Shown here: positions 50,701 to 60,539 of the stretch, one piece after another
How positions within the stretch are numbered: the first letter of the stretch is position 1
Layout of the letters: the number at the start of each line of letters is the position of its first letter
From: Zonotrichia leucophrys gambelii
Taxonomy: Eukaryota; Chordata; Aves; Passeriformes; Passerellidae
Reading direction: 5' to 3'
NCBI RefSeq assembly: GCF_028769735.1
Contig: NC_088187.1
Span: 12,197,183 to 12,261,182, forward strand
Length of the DNA: 64,000 bases
Position numbers and translations under genes: made by a program
Notes under the pieces: model-generated
What the model was told of the DNA's origin: nothing
Databases searched by the model: none
The model's input: the letters and a program-made list of their open reading frames with translations, nothing else

Positions 50701-53040
50701 TCTTAAATAGAAACAGTCAAGAAAATACACACTGTCACAGCCAAGCAACTTACAAGCTATAAGAAAAAAAGGAAATAGCAAAAGGAAACGTGTGACACTT
50801 CATGGACATTATCTCCGAGTCTCTCTACTTCAGGAATTTGGCCCTTTTCTGCTTTACCTCATGGTTCAGGATTATGTGAAGTACACCACCTATAGTTCGA
50901 TCTGATCCCCACTTTCAAAAGCCTAACTAGAAGTTCCTCTCTAGTCTGACATGTCTTCAACACCCTTGTATCTGCATTTAAGACAAAACCTGGGGACTAG
51001 AAACAGGCAAAAATAGTCAAATCTTCATCTTCAAAGCACAAAACTGAGCTGGGAATGTACGCTGAAATAATCCACAAATTCACTGAGGCCTATCAGAAAG
51101 CACGTCTACTTAAAAATAAATATTGGCTTCTGAAATAACTTTAGACATTATTTTAAGACACTTGTGTCTACTGTACAGTCTGAACAACAGAGCAGTAAAT
51201 GGAATTTTTAAAAAACTGACCACATTTCGTTTTCACAAAAAACCACAGTTTTCAAACATCTGTCCTACCACATAATGGATGGCAAAGCAAATGGGACTCT
51301 ACAAAAGGCTTCAGTTCTTGAAAGACAGTAATTTTCCCTGGAAAAATAAAGGCCACCAGGATCTTCCATTAATGTACTTCCAGGCTAGTTCCATGCCTGA
51401 GCCATGCTTCATATAAATGGGATGACATTTGCAATAAGCCCTGAGACTAAATTCATGACAATTATACAGAAATAAAAAGAAATGTAAAACCCAGAGGATT
51501 TATTGCATAGAATTCAGTACAGCATTAATATATACACTAGCATACAGGGAACTATTACATTCTGTGCAACTTCACTGGTGTAAGCTGTATTCATAGAGAT
51601 AAAAGTCACACACAAACGTTTATTTCCCTGGCACTTGATATAAATACTGTAATACAATCTGATTTATCTGAGCAATAGTCAAGTTTAAATTTCTCAAATC
51701 ATTTAAGACTTTTCAGATTTTAACTGCTGTCTTAATTGTCCCCCAAAATCCCAGTGGAAGCTAACAAGGATTTTTGCACTAGCTTTACCACAATCTTCTA
51801 TGGTCACATCTTCAATCTTCTATACATGCATTGTAGAGAGGAAGAATCACATTCTCTGACTCTAGACCATCACATGCCTTCAGTTAGAAATGAGTATTTT
51901 TCATCAAGCATATGATCTGTCTTATGGATAACCAGTATTTCATTTGCTGTAAACAAGCAGCTTTAGGTAACAAATTACGTTGGAATGCCAGCTGTGCACT
52001 GCAAGATGTACGGAAAAACAACCCCCACCTCTCATACTGCATGCACTGCAAGCGTACCACATAAGCTAGCAAGTGACATTATTTTTATTTTCCACAAATA
52101 TGCAGTCAATGAAACTTAACCCTTGCAAGTTCCCCCTTCCCTGATTTGCTTTTCTAGGTTAACATAATTTTCAAAAGCAGAACACTTGTGTCTACCAGGC
52201 GGGACGTAATGCTCATATTTCTTTGGATTTAATCCACTTCACATGGCTTGAGAGTTTGCGAAATATGCAAGTATTTTAAAAACATCCGCTTTCAAAATGT
52301 TTTGCACCCGCTACCTGTGCTTGTCATAAACAGTAGCAGTAGGCTATGTTAGAGGGCTATAATAATGGACTGGCAAAGACAATTCCAAGCCTTTATATTT
52401 TACAATTGCACAGCGATCACGATTAGTAATGGTCAGCAACAGGATTAGCCAAACTATCAGGATTTAAAGTTTTTTTTTTTACTGCAATCTATTCACTTGT
52501 ACTTGTGTAATTTTTTTAGGCCTCACAGGAGAAGGAAACATCCTTCTGACAACAATTTTTCCTAGTCCACTGCAGCGATATTTAACCGTGCTATGTTTCC
52601 TTTCCGAAACGTTTTTCCGAATGCAATGGGGTTTTTTCCGAATGGGTTGTGGGGTTTTCAGGGTTTATGCGATTTTGGGTTTTTTTCCTTCCTTGTTTTG
52701 AGATGAAGCGATTTTTACCCTTATGCCCATTTTACAGACTCGAACGGTGCCCAAGGTCACTAGACAACAATGAGAAGAGACAGCCGAGTAAACCAGAATT
52801 CCCGATTTCCGCACCATACAAATTAGGACATGATGTCAACGAAATATTAAATTACTGCTGCTGTGTCCCTAGCCCAGGTACTTGCCCGACCTGGCTAGGC
52901 CCTCGATGTTCTCCACACAGCTACAAAACGGCCAGCTGAATCTACAGCGAGCCATCCTCCTTACCCAGGTAGATATCCCCGAAGGAGCCACTCCCGATCT
53001 TCCGGCCCAGCCGGTACCGGTTCCCAACCCTCAGCTCCAT
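35674..53040 (-). CDS. CSNK1D: CSNK1D, casein kinase 1 delta (complete, two alternative C-termini)
   Basis: Ten coding exons on the minus strand. Eight common exons give 399 codons; adding the distal exon gives 415 residues, or the cassette exon gives 409, exactly the human isoform 1 and 2 lengths. This is a Ser/Thr kinase of the CK1 family that phosphorylates PER, beta-catenin pathway, p53 and trafficking proteins. Visible kinase elements: Gly-rich loop [11 protein letters not shown] (residues 16-26), AIKLE with the ATP-binding Lys38, the catalytic-loop [20 protein letters not shown] (DFG), and the CK1-type [19 protein letters not shown]. The tail after residue 295 is the regulatory, autophosphorylated Arg/Ser region. 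Start: the ATG at 53040 lies in a perfect GCCGCCATGG context. SLC16A3 converges on it, as in other vertebrates. CSNK1E is excluded by the tail sequences. Confidence 0.98.
37544..37610 (-). CDS. CSNK1D: CSNK1D cassette exon (delta-2 tail, [10 protein letters not shown])
   Basis: 67-nt exon: acceptor CTACCTCAG, ten codons and TAG at 37580-37578, then 34 untranslated nt and a strong donor CTGG|GTGAGT. Coding part 37578-37610. The sequence is that of the human isoform 2 tail. Because a good donor follows, this is a skippable internal exon, not a separate terminal exon. Confidence 0.93.
38321..38368. repeat. 24-bp perfect tandem duplication
   Basis: Two identical 24-nt copies (38321-38344, 38345-38368) starting AAAAACTTTGTGTAAAGG in CSNK1D intron 8. 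Confidence 0.95.
39351..39458. repeat. 53-bp imperfect tandem duplication
   Basis: Copies begin at 39354 and 39407 with AAATTTCTCTGAGAATGCCT and both end TTCCTATTAT, with several mismatches between. Confidence 0.9.
40030..41635 (+). mobile_element. CR1 LINE, long degraded copy with reverse-transcriptase remnant
   Basis: About 1.6 kb of CR1 ORF2 3' half plus 3' UTR, antisense to CSNK1D in its last long intron. Translated pieces in several frames show the CR1 reverse-transcriptase order ([14 protein letters not shown], then [38 protein letters not shown]), with stops and frameshifts. The metal-binding F-A-D-D position reads S-A-D-N, so it is long dead. The 3' end is the standard GATCTTTAAGGTCCCTTCCA type at 41600-41620. 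Not a host gene. Confidence 0.93.
41958..41998. repeat. 18-bp direct repeat, period 23
   Basis: AAAGACCACTCAGAAAAC at 41958-41975 and again at 41981-41998. Confidence 0.95.
42345..42665 (-). mobile_element. Old CR1 LINE fragment (minus orientation)
   Basis: Diverged but recognisable inverted CR1 3' part: TCATGTAGCCCAATCCC, CTCCACAACTTCTTTGGGCA and AACCTGTTACATTCC. Confidence 0.65.
43610..43665. repeat. Perfect 25-bp inverted repeat with 6-nt loop
   Basis: Arm 43610-43634 is the exact reverse complement of 43641-43665; loop CGTAGT at 43635-43640. Lies in CSNK1D intron 8. No target-site duplication or transposon end seen; could fold as a hairpin RNA or be a replication-slippage palindrome. 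Confidence 0.9.
44087..44226 (-). CDS. CSNK1D: CSNK1D exon 8
   Basis: 140 nt, [20 protein letters not shown] to RMSTSQ; acceptor TTTTTCTCACAG, donor CGCAG|GTAAAA. Ends in phase 0, the branch point for the two tails. Confidence 0.97.
44530..44701 (-). CDS. CSNK1D: CSNK1D exon 7
   Basis: 172 nt, start of the regulatory tail ([17 protein letters not shown] then [12 protein letters not shown]); acceptor TTGGCCCATAG, donor GCTG|GTGAGT. Confidence 0.97.
45273..45421 (-). CDS. CSNK1D: CSNK1D exon 6
   Basis: 149 nt, [20 protein letters not shown] to WNMLKF, the end of the kinase domain; acceptor TTTAATTACAG, donor AAATTT|GTGAGT. Confidence 0.97.
46721..46742. promoter_or_regulatory. 22-bp perfect palindrome centred on an E-box (CACGTG)
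   Basis: TTTTACCACAC followed by its exact reverse complement; CACGTG at 46729-46734. In CSNK1D intron 5. CACGTG is the CLOCK/BMAL1 and MYC/USF core; function is inferred. Confidence 0.6.
46882..47052 (-). CDS. CSNK1D: CSNK1D exon 5
   Basis: 171 nt, [20 protein letters not shown] to LCKGYP, including the basic [16 protein letters not shown] segment tied to nuclear localisation; acceptor GCTGTTGTAG, donor CCTT|GTAAGT. Confidence 0.97.
47443..47671 (-). CDS. CSNK1D: CSNK1D exon 4
   Basis: 229 nt with the catalytic loop (HRDVKPDN) and the DFG segment; acceptor CTGTATTTAG, donor ATTG|GTGAGC. Confidence 0.97.
48155..48303 (-). CDS. CSNK1D: CSNK1D exon 3
   Basis: 149 nt, [20 protein letters not shown] to LLADQM; acceptor TTTTTTCCTAG, donor CAAATG|GTAGGT. 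Lys for the usual Arg after PTI is a conservative change. Confidence 0.97.
49946..50056 (-). CDS. CSNK1D: CSNK1D exon 2
   Basis: 111 nt, [20 protein letters not shown] onward; acceptor GGTTTTAG. Donor is GGAG|GCAAGC, a GC donor at 49945-49944; using the upstream GT would delete two conserved Gly residues. Confidence 0.95.
50142..50183. repeat. 13-bp inverted repeat, 16-nt loop
   Basis: AAACTACTCCTCA at 50142-50154 matched by its reverse complement at 50171-50183, about 85 bp upstream (in the transcript) of CSNK1D exon 2. Confidence 0.85.
50318..50333. repeat. (AAAC)n microsatellite
   Basis: Four to five AAAC units in CSNK1D intron 1. Confidence 0.85.
50400..52900 (-). other. CSNK1D intron 1, no feature seen
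   Basis: AT-rich until about 52.6 kb, where short T-rich repeats of TTTTTTCCGAATG precede the CpG island. Confidence 0.6.
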
Positions 53041-53600
53041 GGCGGCAGCTCGGCTCGTCCGCGACCCGGTTCTGTTGCTCTGCCCGGTCTGCTGGCTCTC
53101 GTTCTGATGCCTCACAGTCCTACGGTTTCGGATGCCATCGCGGCTTTGGTCTCGCCGCTCGACACTAGCGAGACAGTCAAGCCCGTCGCCGCACCTCCCG
53201 AGCAAGATGGACACGGATTCCCGACACGACCGGCGCCTCAGCCCCTCCGGCCCCCAGCCACCATACTGCGTGACCTCACTTCCCTAGCGACGGGGGCGGG
53301 GCGCGCTGCCGCAGGGACGGGCACGCGGCGGGCGGGGCGCGGATGCCGTCCCAGCTCCCCCGCCCGCCGCTCTCTTGGTGCTCGTCTCGGCGGGAGTGCC
53401 TGCCCCGTCTTACCGCGCGTCCCAGCCACATGCCGGGCGGCGAATGAAGCCCACGGTCTTCCCGGTGCGTATGGCGTCGTCGTCCACGAGGCCGTCGGTC
53501 ACCGCAGTGGAGATGGAGCTCCGGCAGCACTGCGTTCCGAGGAGTGCCCGTTTGACCGGGAAGGCGGAAGGAGGTGGGGGGAGTGGCTGCAGGGACAAAG
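52930..53600 (-). promoter_or_regulatory. CSNK1D: CpG island, CSNK1D promoter and 5' UTR
   Basis: GC-rich, CpG-dense, covering CSNK1D exon 1 and about 550 bp upstream, with GC boxes near 53290-53330 (GGGGGCGGGG). Open frames of up to 272 codons on the plus strand are compositional. No TATA box evident, fitting a broad housekeeping promoter. Confidence 0.85.
52965..53040 (-). CDS. CSNK1D: CSNK1D exon 1 (coding part)
   Basis: 76 coding nt, [20 protein letters not shown] to GDIYLG, donor CTGG|GTAAGG. The 5' UTR lies above 53040 inside the CpG island. Confidence 0.97.
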
Positions 53601-53949
53601 TCTGAGAAGTGACAAATTTCAGGGGAAAACCATGTCATTCTTGCTGGAGAGGAGTGTTGGGATCTCCTCTCTCTCTCCGGGTGAGGAAGAATTTCTCTAA
53701 GCAGACCGCCGCTGAGCACTGCAGGGCCTGTATATGTAACCATGTAGTGTCTGCACATGTGAGGCTGTGTATTTGTGAAGCCTCATACTGTAAAAGTTGT
53801 AAGACGTTAATGTCTTAGGTGGCTGACAACTGAGCCACTGGAAGTACAGAGTAAGAGAGGGAGAGAGAGACAAAGACACATCTGAACTGTCAAATTCCCA
53901 CAGCAACTGTTAGTGGGAGCTGTGATGAGTCCTGGACCCATTAGTCCAT

Positions 53950-54290
53950 GTAGGCCCCCTACATTGCAAAACACGCCTCCCAGACCCAAGCTGGTCCCAG
54001 TGCCAATTCGAGCTGCTTTGACAATGCCAAGCACCTCCTAAAATCTGCAATCAGGAACCCAACCTGCTGAGTTTTGTTACTGGAGAAGGGGCCGGCACTG
54101 GTGTTCAGGGGCCTGTGGCCCAGAGTGGCTTGCTGCATGGTGGAAATTCTGCATTACACAGGATGCCTCCCAGACCCAAGCTGCTGCCACCGTGGAAATT
54201 CTGCATTACACAGGATGTCTCCCAGACCCAAGCTGCTGCCACTGCAATGTTAGGCTACTTTGTGAGTCCCAAGCACATCCTGCAAACCCT
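53950..54290. repeat. Nested local duplication with 52-bp tandem
   Basis: TGGAAATTCTGCATTACACA begins two 52-bp copies at 54141 and 54193, each followed by CTCCCAGACCCAAGCTG. A third, more diverged copy with its flank (GCCTCCCAGACCCAAGCTGG to CCAAGCACCTCCT) lies at 53960-54040. Confidence 0.9.
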
Positions 54291-54299
54291 CTCCAGCTG

Positions 54300-55340
54300 T
54301 CACTCCATGTTAAGGGTTTTGATTGGGGGAAAAACGCATCTTTTTTAATTGCTGGAGTGATTTAAATTAAAGGAGAAATTCTTTTTACAATATTTTTAAA
54401 GATTAAATTAAAGGGCAGAAGCAGTTCATTTGCCATTTTATCAGTTTCAGTGGGGGTAATTGCCCTGTTCTCTCATTTTTAGGGGTTCACTTGAAGGAAG
54501 CTCTGTCTTTTTTAGCATTTTAAGGATTTAAATATTTATTTCTCAGAAATTCTTTCTGTGCCTTTGGACCAGGTATCTCAGAGGAGGGTGAGCCTAGCAC
54601 GTACTTACCCCTTACACTGCCCAGGAGTTTTTTTTTTTTCTTATTTTTCTTTATAATGTAGATAGCCTGAATTAGAGGTCCCAAGGAGACTTAGACTATT
54701 CAGATCATTAGTATTCTTCTCCATCCAGCTTAGGCATATGGGAAGTACTACTTTGTAGCCACTAAGGAATAATTATGTAAGCTAACAGCAAATTACCTAA
54801 TTTATCTAGTTATGCTGCCTAAACAGAAAGTTTTATTTCTTACCAGTTTTCTGCCATTTTGCTCCAAGCAGTTGCTGCAAAAAAGAAAGTGCTCTTATTT
54901 TCCTGAAGAGTTTTCTTCTACAACAAACCCTTTACTCCCCTTGCATTCAAGTCAGAGGATCCAAACAGCTGCAGCTGCTCTGAGGGCTTTTATACCCGGT
55001 GGGATTTGCCCCCTCCCTTTTCCTGGGTGCCATGGGAACGAGAGGCGGGCACCATCAGGGATATATGAACCCCAGCCTTGGCTGAGAGGCCTCATTCCCT
55101 CTGTGGGATGTGCTGGGATAAGAGCTCTCCTCTCATTTCAGTGAAGAGGCTCTTTCAGCTCATCTCAGCTTGTTTCCAGCAGGTGTTTCTGGGCATCTAA
55201 AGCACAGAGGCTTTGAAGATTCTGTGAAGTAAACAGCATGGAATACAGGGAGTATTTAGATTCGTGATTTTGGATTTTGTGATTAGGGGTGGTAAAGTGC
55301 ATTTGTAATTTCTGGTTTTGTTCTTGTTTTGTTTTGTATT
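54300..55340. other. Intergenic, T-rich; possible weak promoter near 54990
   Basis: No coding exon. A TTTTATA-like box (GGGCTTTTATACC, about 54986-54998) sits 350 bp before the first mini-exon-like segment. Confidence 0.35.
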
Positions 55341-55349
55341 TTCTTTTAG

Positions 55350-58320
55350 GAGGAATGCAGCTTCCAGAGGTTCCTGGTTGTGTCAAGTACAACACTTTTT
55401 TCAGCAGATTCATCATGTCACAAGAGGGATCTGCCCAGTGTCAAGGATGATGTTTGAGATTGAGGCTTCAGGTGAGTTGAGGATTGTGACTGGGAGAGGG
55501 AGGGTAAGCAGGTATACAGTTAAGAATTCTTGTGGGCGGAGGGGGGGGGGTTTGAAGGCAGCAGGGTGAAAAAGGATGTTTATTTGAGGACCCCCCCCCT
55601 CAATCCCAGGATTCTCAAAAGCCTAGCAGAGGTTTTCACATGTCTTACAGCACACAAGGTTATCTACTGCACTCACAGAAATGCCATTCAACTTTGCCTT
55701 TCTCTAACCCAGGTGCCACTCCTAATGAAGGCCACAGCCTTGGAATCAGGATGAAGCTGGAGCCTGAAGGAGCCAGGCACACTCAGGAGAGGGCAAGTAG
55801 CTGACTTGCTGGGATTTGGCCCATATAACTCTGAGCTCATACTTTGCTTTTGGTTTTCTTTGTTGTAGCTGACCGAGAGCCTAACAGGCCATCACAGGGC
55901 TCTCCGAGGCAGATTCATTTCAGGCGTGACATGAATCCACATCACCCATCATCCAAAAGATAAGTTGGGGGCCACGGCCTGGAGATGGGAGAGTGGTGGG
56001 TTGGGAGATCTTGGGGCAGATGTAAAAATTAGCAGAGGGAAAAGCAATCTTCCCCAAGGGCCTCTTAGGATAGGGAGAGAGAGAGGCTCTACTTTTGATG
56101 GCAGCTTTCAGGCAGGCAGTGCAGAACAGCTCTGGCCTGTGTCGTGTTGTCCGGTGTGCCGTGTTATCTAGTGTGTCTTTGGGGTCCCTTTTGCCTTTTC
56201 CCCTCAATGCTCTCACCACAAGCATGATGTGTCGTGTTTAATGTCCCCCTTTGTCACGTTCTGTGTCACGGGTGTCTGCTCATATTTGTGCCGGAGCTGC
56301 TCTGCCCTGCCGCATAGCCTGCTGCAATAGGACAAGCCTGGGGAGTTGACATTTGTAATTTGGGTGTACATTGGCTCTAGATGCTATTCCAAGATTGACA
56401 AGTTGTTTGCATGTTGTGAGTTATCCTGGTGGTGTTTGATATATGTTCTAACTTTCTTTCAGGTGCAGATGCATTGCATCCATGGCAGAGGGTCAGGGTT
56501 AGGAGGTGCCGGGCCTTCTTAGAAGCCTGGTGAGTAGCAGACTGGTGGGGTTTTGGGTGATGTGGTGCCAAGATCAGGCACTGATGTTTGGTTTTCTTTT
56601 ATACAGCTGTCTGAGAGACACCAGCGCGGTGCCAGCAGGATCTTCCCAGCTGACGAGGTGGCCTTTCTTTGCACCTGATATGGAGCAGCACTCCCTGATA
56701 TCTGAGAGATAAGTAGAGCGCTAAGACCCACAGAGGGGATGAAAGCAGGGTTCTGGTTTGGTAATTACTGGGAGAGGTTTTTGAGTCCGCTTTGGAGGTG
56801 GGGGGTGTTCATGAAGTGGCCCCTTAGGCCCCATAAAAGCAAAGTCTTACTTTTGATGAAGTGCTGAGGTGCGCAGGGCGGAGCAGTCCCGGTGTGTCTC
56901 GTGTGCCTTGTCTATTTTGCATTATGTGTTGTTTGTGTATGTCATGTCTTTTACCTTAGGCCTTTGAGGAGCCTGTCAGAAACCCTGGCACCATTCTTAG
57001 CATCTGTGATCTCTGCATTCCTTGGCCTGGCACCCAGAGCATTGATGCGATTCTGATACCTGTCTGAGCTCCCGAGTCAAAAGTTCTCTCTTTGGAAGCA
57101 TCCTGTCAGATGTCTTTTCAGGTCTTGTTCTGAGCTGTACGGACAGCTATGCCCCACCTGGATCCATTGTGGTGGATTAGGACTTGTAGTAATATGAGGT
57201 TAGGTACAGGCTTCTGACTGTAGGATTCCTGGGCATCCATCTTTGCTGTTTTTGGTATAAATCATTCAGTTTAGCATCTTCTTCCTCCAGGGTTCTCTGA
57301 GCCTCATCATCTCACCATCGGTCTCGCCTCGGTCATCTCCTTTTGCATTCTCTCTGTCCTCGTAGCCATTTTCCTTGCCAAGAGATTTCTGTCCGTGTCT
57401 TGTGCCCTTTGTTTGTCACATCCTGTCTGTCCTGTGTCACGGGTGTCAGCACACATTTGTGCCGGAGCTGCTCTGCCCTGCCGCATAGCCTAGTGCAATA
57501 GGGGAAATCCTGGGGACCTGAAGTTTGTATTGTGAGGTGTAGGTGGACTCTAGATGGGATTTGTAGATGGACACAAGATATCTGGAGCCCTTAAGTTATC
57601 CTGCAGCCCTTTGACTCTTGTCCTAACTTTCTTTCAGATGCAGAGGGATAAAATCCAGGGCAGAGTACCCCATCCCAGGTGAGGAGGTTCCCCGAGCAGG
57701 TCAGTCACTGTTTGTCGCTGTAGAGGAAGCATAAATGGTGGCTGTTACAGCACTGTTCTTTGCCTCTCTTTTTAGGAAGTCAAGGGCGAGAGCAGCAGTC
57801 AAGACCGAGTGGGCAAGGTGAGCATTGAGTAGGGTACAGAAGCAGTTGTTATTGCTGAAGTCTCAGTTTCTGGTGCAGCTCCAAGCATCTCCTCTTGTTT
57901 TTTTTATTTTAGGTGTTCCACATGCAGTCTATCCTAGCTGAGCACACCCATGCCAGGTGGGTGCAAGCTTAATGTATCGGTGTGGCATACTTGTCAGGGT
58001 AGGGATGTTGTGTTTTTACAGTATCTCAGCATGCTTTTCTGCTTTGTTTCTTTGCAGGTGCTGTCCTAGGCATGCCCAGGAACAGAGAAGGGCAGGCAAG
58101 TTGGCGTTTAGGCAGGCTGACTCATATGTGAACATTATGCAGCAGCATGCTAAGAGTGTACTTTTTCTCTTTGCAGTTGTCTTCTGGGCGGCTTCTGGAG
58201 TCAAATCAAGATTTGAGGTGAGCTGGGGCAGTGGTGTGGAGGACTCCTGGGGATTACTGTTTTTGAGAGCAATAGTCACATGTCCTGTTTTGTCTTAGGT
58301 CCCCTGAGGAGGCTTGTAGC
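55350..58320 (+). ncRNA. Candidate multi-exon transcript made of mini-exons (unidentified)
   Basis: Short segments with polypyrimidine-AG acceptors and GT donors, all plus strand: 55350-55471 (CTTTTAG...CAG|GTGAGT), 56463-56529 (CTTTCTTTCAG...CCTG|GTGAGT), 57638-57678 (CTTTCTTTCAG...CCAG|GTGAGG), 57776-57817 (CTCTTTTTAG...AAG|GTGAGC), 57913-57956 (TTTATTTTAG...CCAG|GTGGGT), 58177-58217 (CTCTTTGCAG...GAG|GTGAGC). Acceptors without a clear GT donor occur at 55713, 55869, 56607, 58058 and 58300; those at 55713 and 58058 are followed by possible GC donors (GCAAGT). Sizes are 41-122 nt and lack a shared long frame. It could be a lncRNA, a decayed gene, or a gene with many small cytoplasmic-tail exons. 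I do not recognise it, and there is no direct sign of transcription. Confidence 0.3.
55869..57680. repeat. Degenerate duplicated blocks in the mini-exon tract
   Basis: Two overlapping sets. Set 1: 55869-56160 and 56607-56900 (offset 738) share CTGnCnGAGAG at the start, AGATAAGT, TTACTTTTGATG-like and a TGTGTCGTGT-like end. Set 2: 56260-56500 and 57430-57660 (offset about 1175) share TGTGCCGGAGCTGCTCTGCC, CTGCCGCATAGCCT and CTAACTTTCTTTCAG. Confidence 0.75.
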
Positions 58321-58329
58321 CAAAGCTTG

Positions 58330-59290
58330 GAAATGGCAGCACCGAAGCACACATGGAGCACATCTCAACGTCCACATCCAGCCGAGGATGGATTTTGTCC
58401 TCTCCTCTTCCAAAAGCTGAGCCTTGGGGCCAGTGGTTTGGAGAAGAGGAAAAACCTTTACTGTCACAGGAGGCAATCTGATGTCAGCTTAGTGGAGAGG
58501 TCTGTAGTGGGACAGGCTCTCTGGAAGTAAAGGGAGAGGGTTTCTCCTCGGCCTCACCAGAGCCTTTGCCAGGCAGGGCATTTCCGACCCATCTCCACAT
58601 TCTCGTGAACTTTGCGTCATCAGCCTTCCTCGACTCGACATCATCATGGATCTTTACCCCGAGGAGCTTGCCTTCAGGTCTGGAGCTATAGCCACGGTCA
58701 CCCGGCAGTCTACTTTCTTCTCTAGGCTTGCTTCTTTCCTCTCGAGCATCCTCTTAACTGCTTTGGCACTAACTTCTTTTAACGAGTTATATTTCATCAT
58801 CACATGCTATTGTCATAGGGCTTCCTTTGCTTTGGCATCATCAGCCTCTGGCTCATCTTGTGCTAGGAATCTCAGGTAACTAAGGGGAAAGTTCCAGGCA
58901 GTTGCCATTTGTCTCTGTTATGTTATCTGTGTCTATGTTATGTCGTCCGTGTCTGTGGTATGTAGCGTGTGTCCATTGTCTTCCACGTCATAGGCCTTTG
59001 TTACGTCTCGATGCTTTATTGGCACTTTTCTGTGCCATATAGGCCGTGTTCTACTCACATTCCTTTCCGGATATCCCTTATTCCGGCATCTTTACATTTT
59101 TACTCTTTGAGACAGGAATGTCTCACAAGGACAAGATGTTCCCATCCATCTTCCTTCTCACTACCAGCTTTGGTAGTGCCTTTTTTCCATTTTCTTGGAC
59201 TTCTCACGTGACTGCAGTAGTTCTATAGATTCCAACTTCTCAAAGGGTATAGGGCTCAAGAATTCATCTTCCAGAGAGTTATCTCCAGTC
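58330..59290. other. No gene recognised
   Basis: Moderate GC; repeated TGTTATGTCGTCCGTGTCTG-like phrases at 58915-58975 echo those at 56135-56170. Open frames under 80 codons only. Confidence 0.4.
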
Positions 59291-59294
59291 CTGG

Positions 59295-59480
59295 CTTGTA
59301 TTGTATGTACCTATATTGACCTATGTTGTATGTACTCACATTGTATGTACCTATGGTGGCTTGTACTGTGTGTACTTACACTGTATGTAAGCGCGTCGCC
59401 CTATATTATGTGTATTTGCACCTGTGTATACTTGCACTGTATGCATCAGCTTATATTGTGTGTACTTACATTGTACCACT
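59295..59480. repeat. Degenerate TTGTATGTAC tandem repeat
   Basis: Seven or more irregular copies of TTGTATGTACCTAT / CTGTGTGTACTTACA, spacing about 18-30 bp. Confidence 0.8.
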
Positions 59481-59989
59481 TATGGTGGAGCTGCCCTGCC
59501 CTGGTACGTAGTCACAGTTAGGTAGAACAGTTATAGAAATTTTACTGTTCAACTGTCTTCTATGGGATTTTGGGTAGAAAACCTATCAGTCCAGATTGGG
59601 GACAAGTCCCAGCTGTCAGATAGCCACTCGTTGACCCTTCCTGTCATCTCACAGGTCCCCGACGCTGCTGACTTCCCCAGGATCTGCCATTTATGTCAAG
59701 GAGTGGCAGCCAGAAGATGTGTCAAAGCATGTTCTTCAGCGTCTCACGCAGCGAGCGTGTTAAGTAGAAAGAATGTGTGAGCGTGTGTGAGAGCACGTGG
59801 CTGTGTCTGTGTCTGCTCGTCTCTGCATGTGTGGGCACATGCTGACTGGATTTAACCGTGTGTCTATGACTTTTGCTTTTCAGGTTTTGCAACTCATTGT
59901 TAAATTTAGAATAAAAAATCCCCAGCTGCCTTCCCCCCCCACCCCCGCTGTTTTTTTTTTCTTGGTCCTGGTCGGGTAAAAAACCAGAA

Positions 59990-60535
59990 AACTACCCCAA
60001 GATAGGCGAGAAAAGACCCAAAAAAAACCCAAGATGGGCAAGAAGAACCCAGGAAAAAACCCCGAAAAAACCCCAAGATGGGCAACAAAAAAACCCCACA
60101 AAAACCCAGGAAAAATACCTCAAGATGGGCAAGAAAAAATCAGAAAAATCCCAGGAAAAAAGCTCTAGGTGGGCAAGAGCAAACCCAGAAAAAAAACCTA
60201 AAAAAAACCCAAGATGGGCAAGAAAAAAAACCAGAAAAAAATCCCAGAAAAACTCCCAAGATGGGCAAAAAAAACCCAGAAAAAAACCTCAAGATGGGCA
60301 AGAAAAATACCCAGAAAAAACCCCCAAGATGGGCAAGAAAAAATCAACAAAAAACCCAAAAAACTCACAGAAAAAACCCCCAGACGGGCAAGAAAAAAAC
60401 CAGAAAACTCCCACAGAAAATACTGAGAAAAAACCCAAGATGGGGGCAAGAATAAACCCAGAAAAAACCCACACGACTGGCAAGAAAAAACCCGGGAAAA
60501 TCCCAAGATGGGCAAGAACAACCTCCCGCAAAATC
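59990..60535. repeat. A-rich minisatellite (CCCAAGATGGGCAAGAAAAA)
   Basis: About 16 to 18 irregular units of 25-47 bp built from AAGATGGGCAAGAA followed by runs of A broken by CCC. Stop-poor plus-strand frames give Lys/Asn/Pro/Trp-rich pseudo-proteins; these are not genes. Confidence 0.93.
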
Positions 60536-60539
60536 GGCC

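Noticed and set aside
52882..53700. Plus-strand frame of 272 codons and overlapping frames
   Set aside because: Lies across the CSNK1D CpG island and antisense to its exon 1; length explained by GC content, composition not protein-like.
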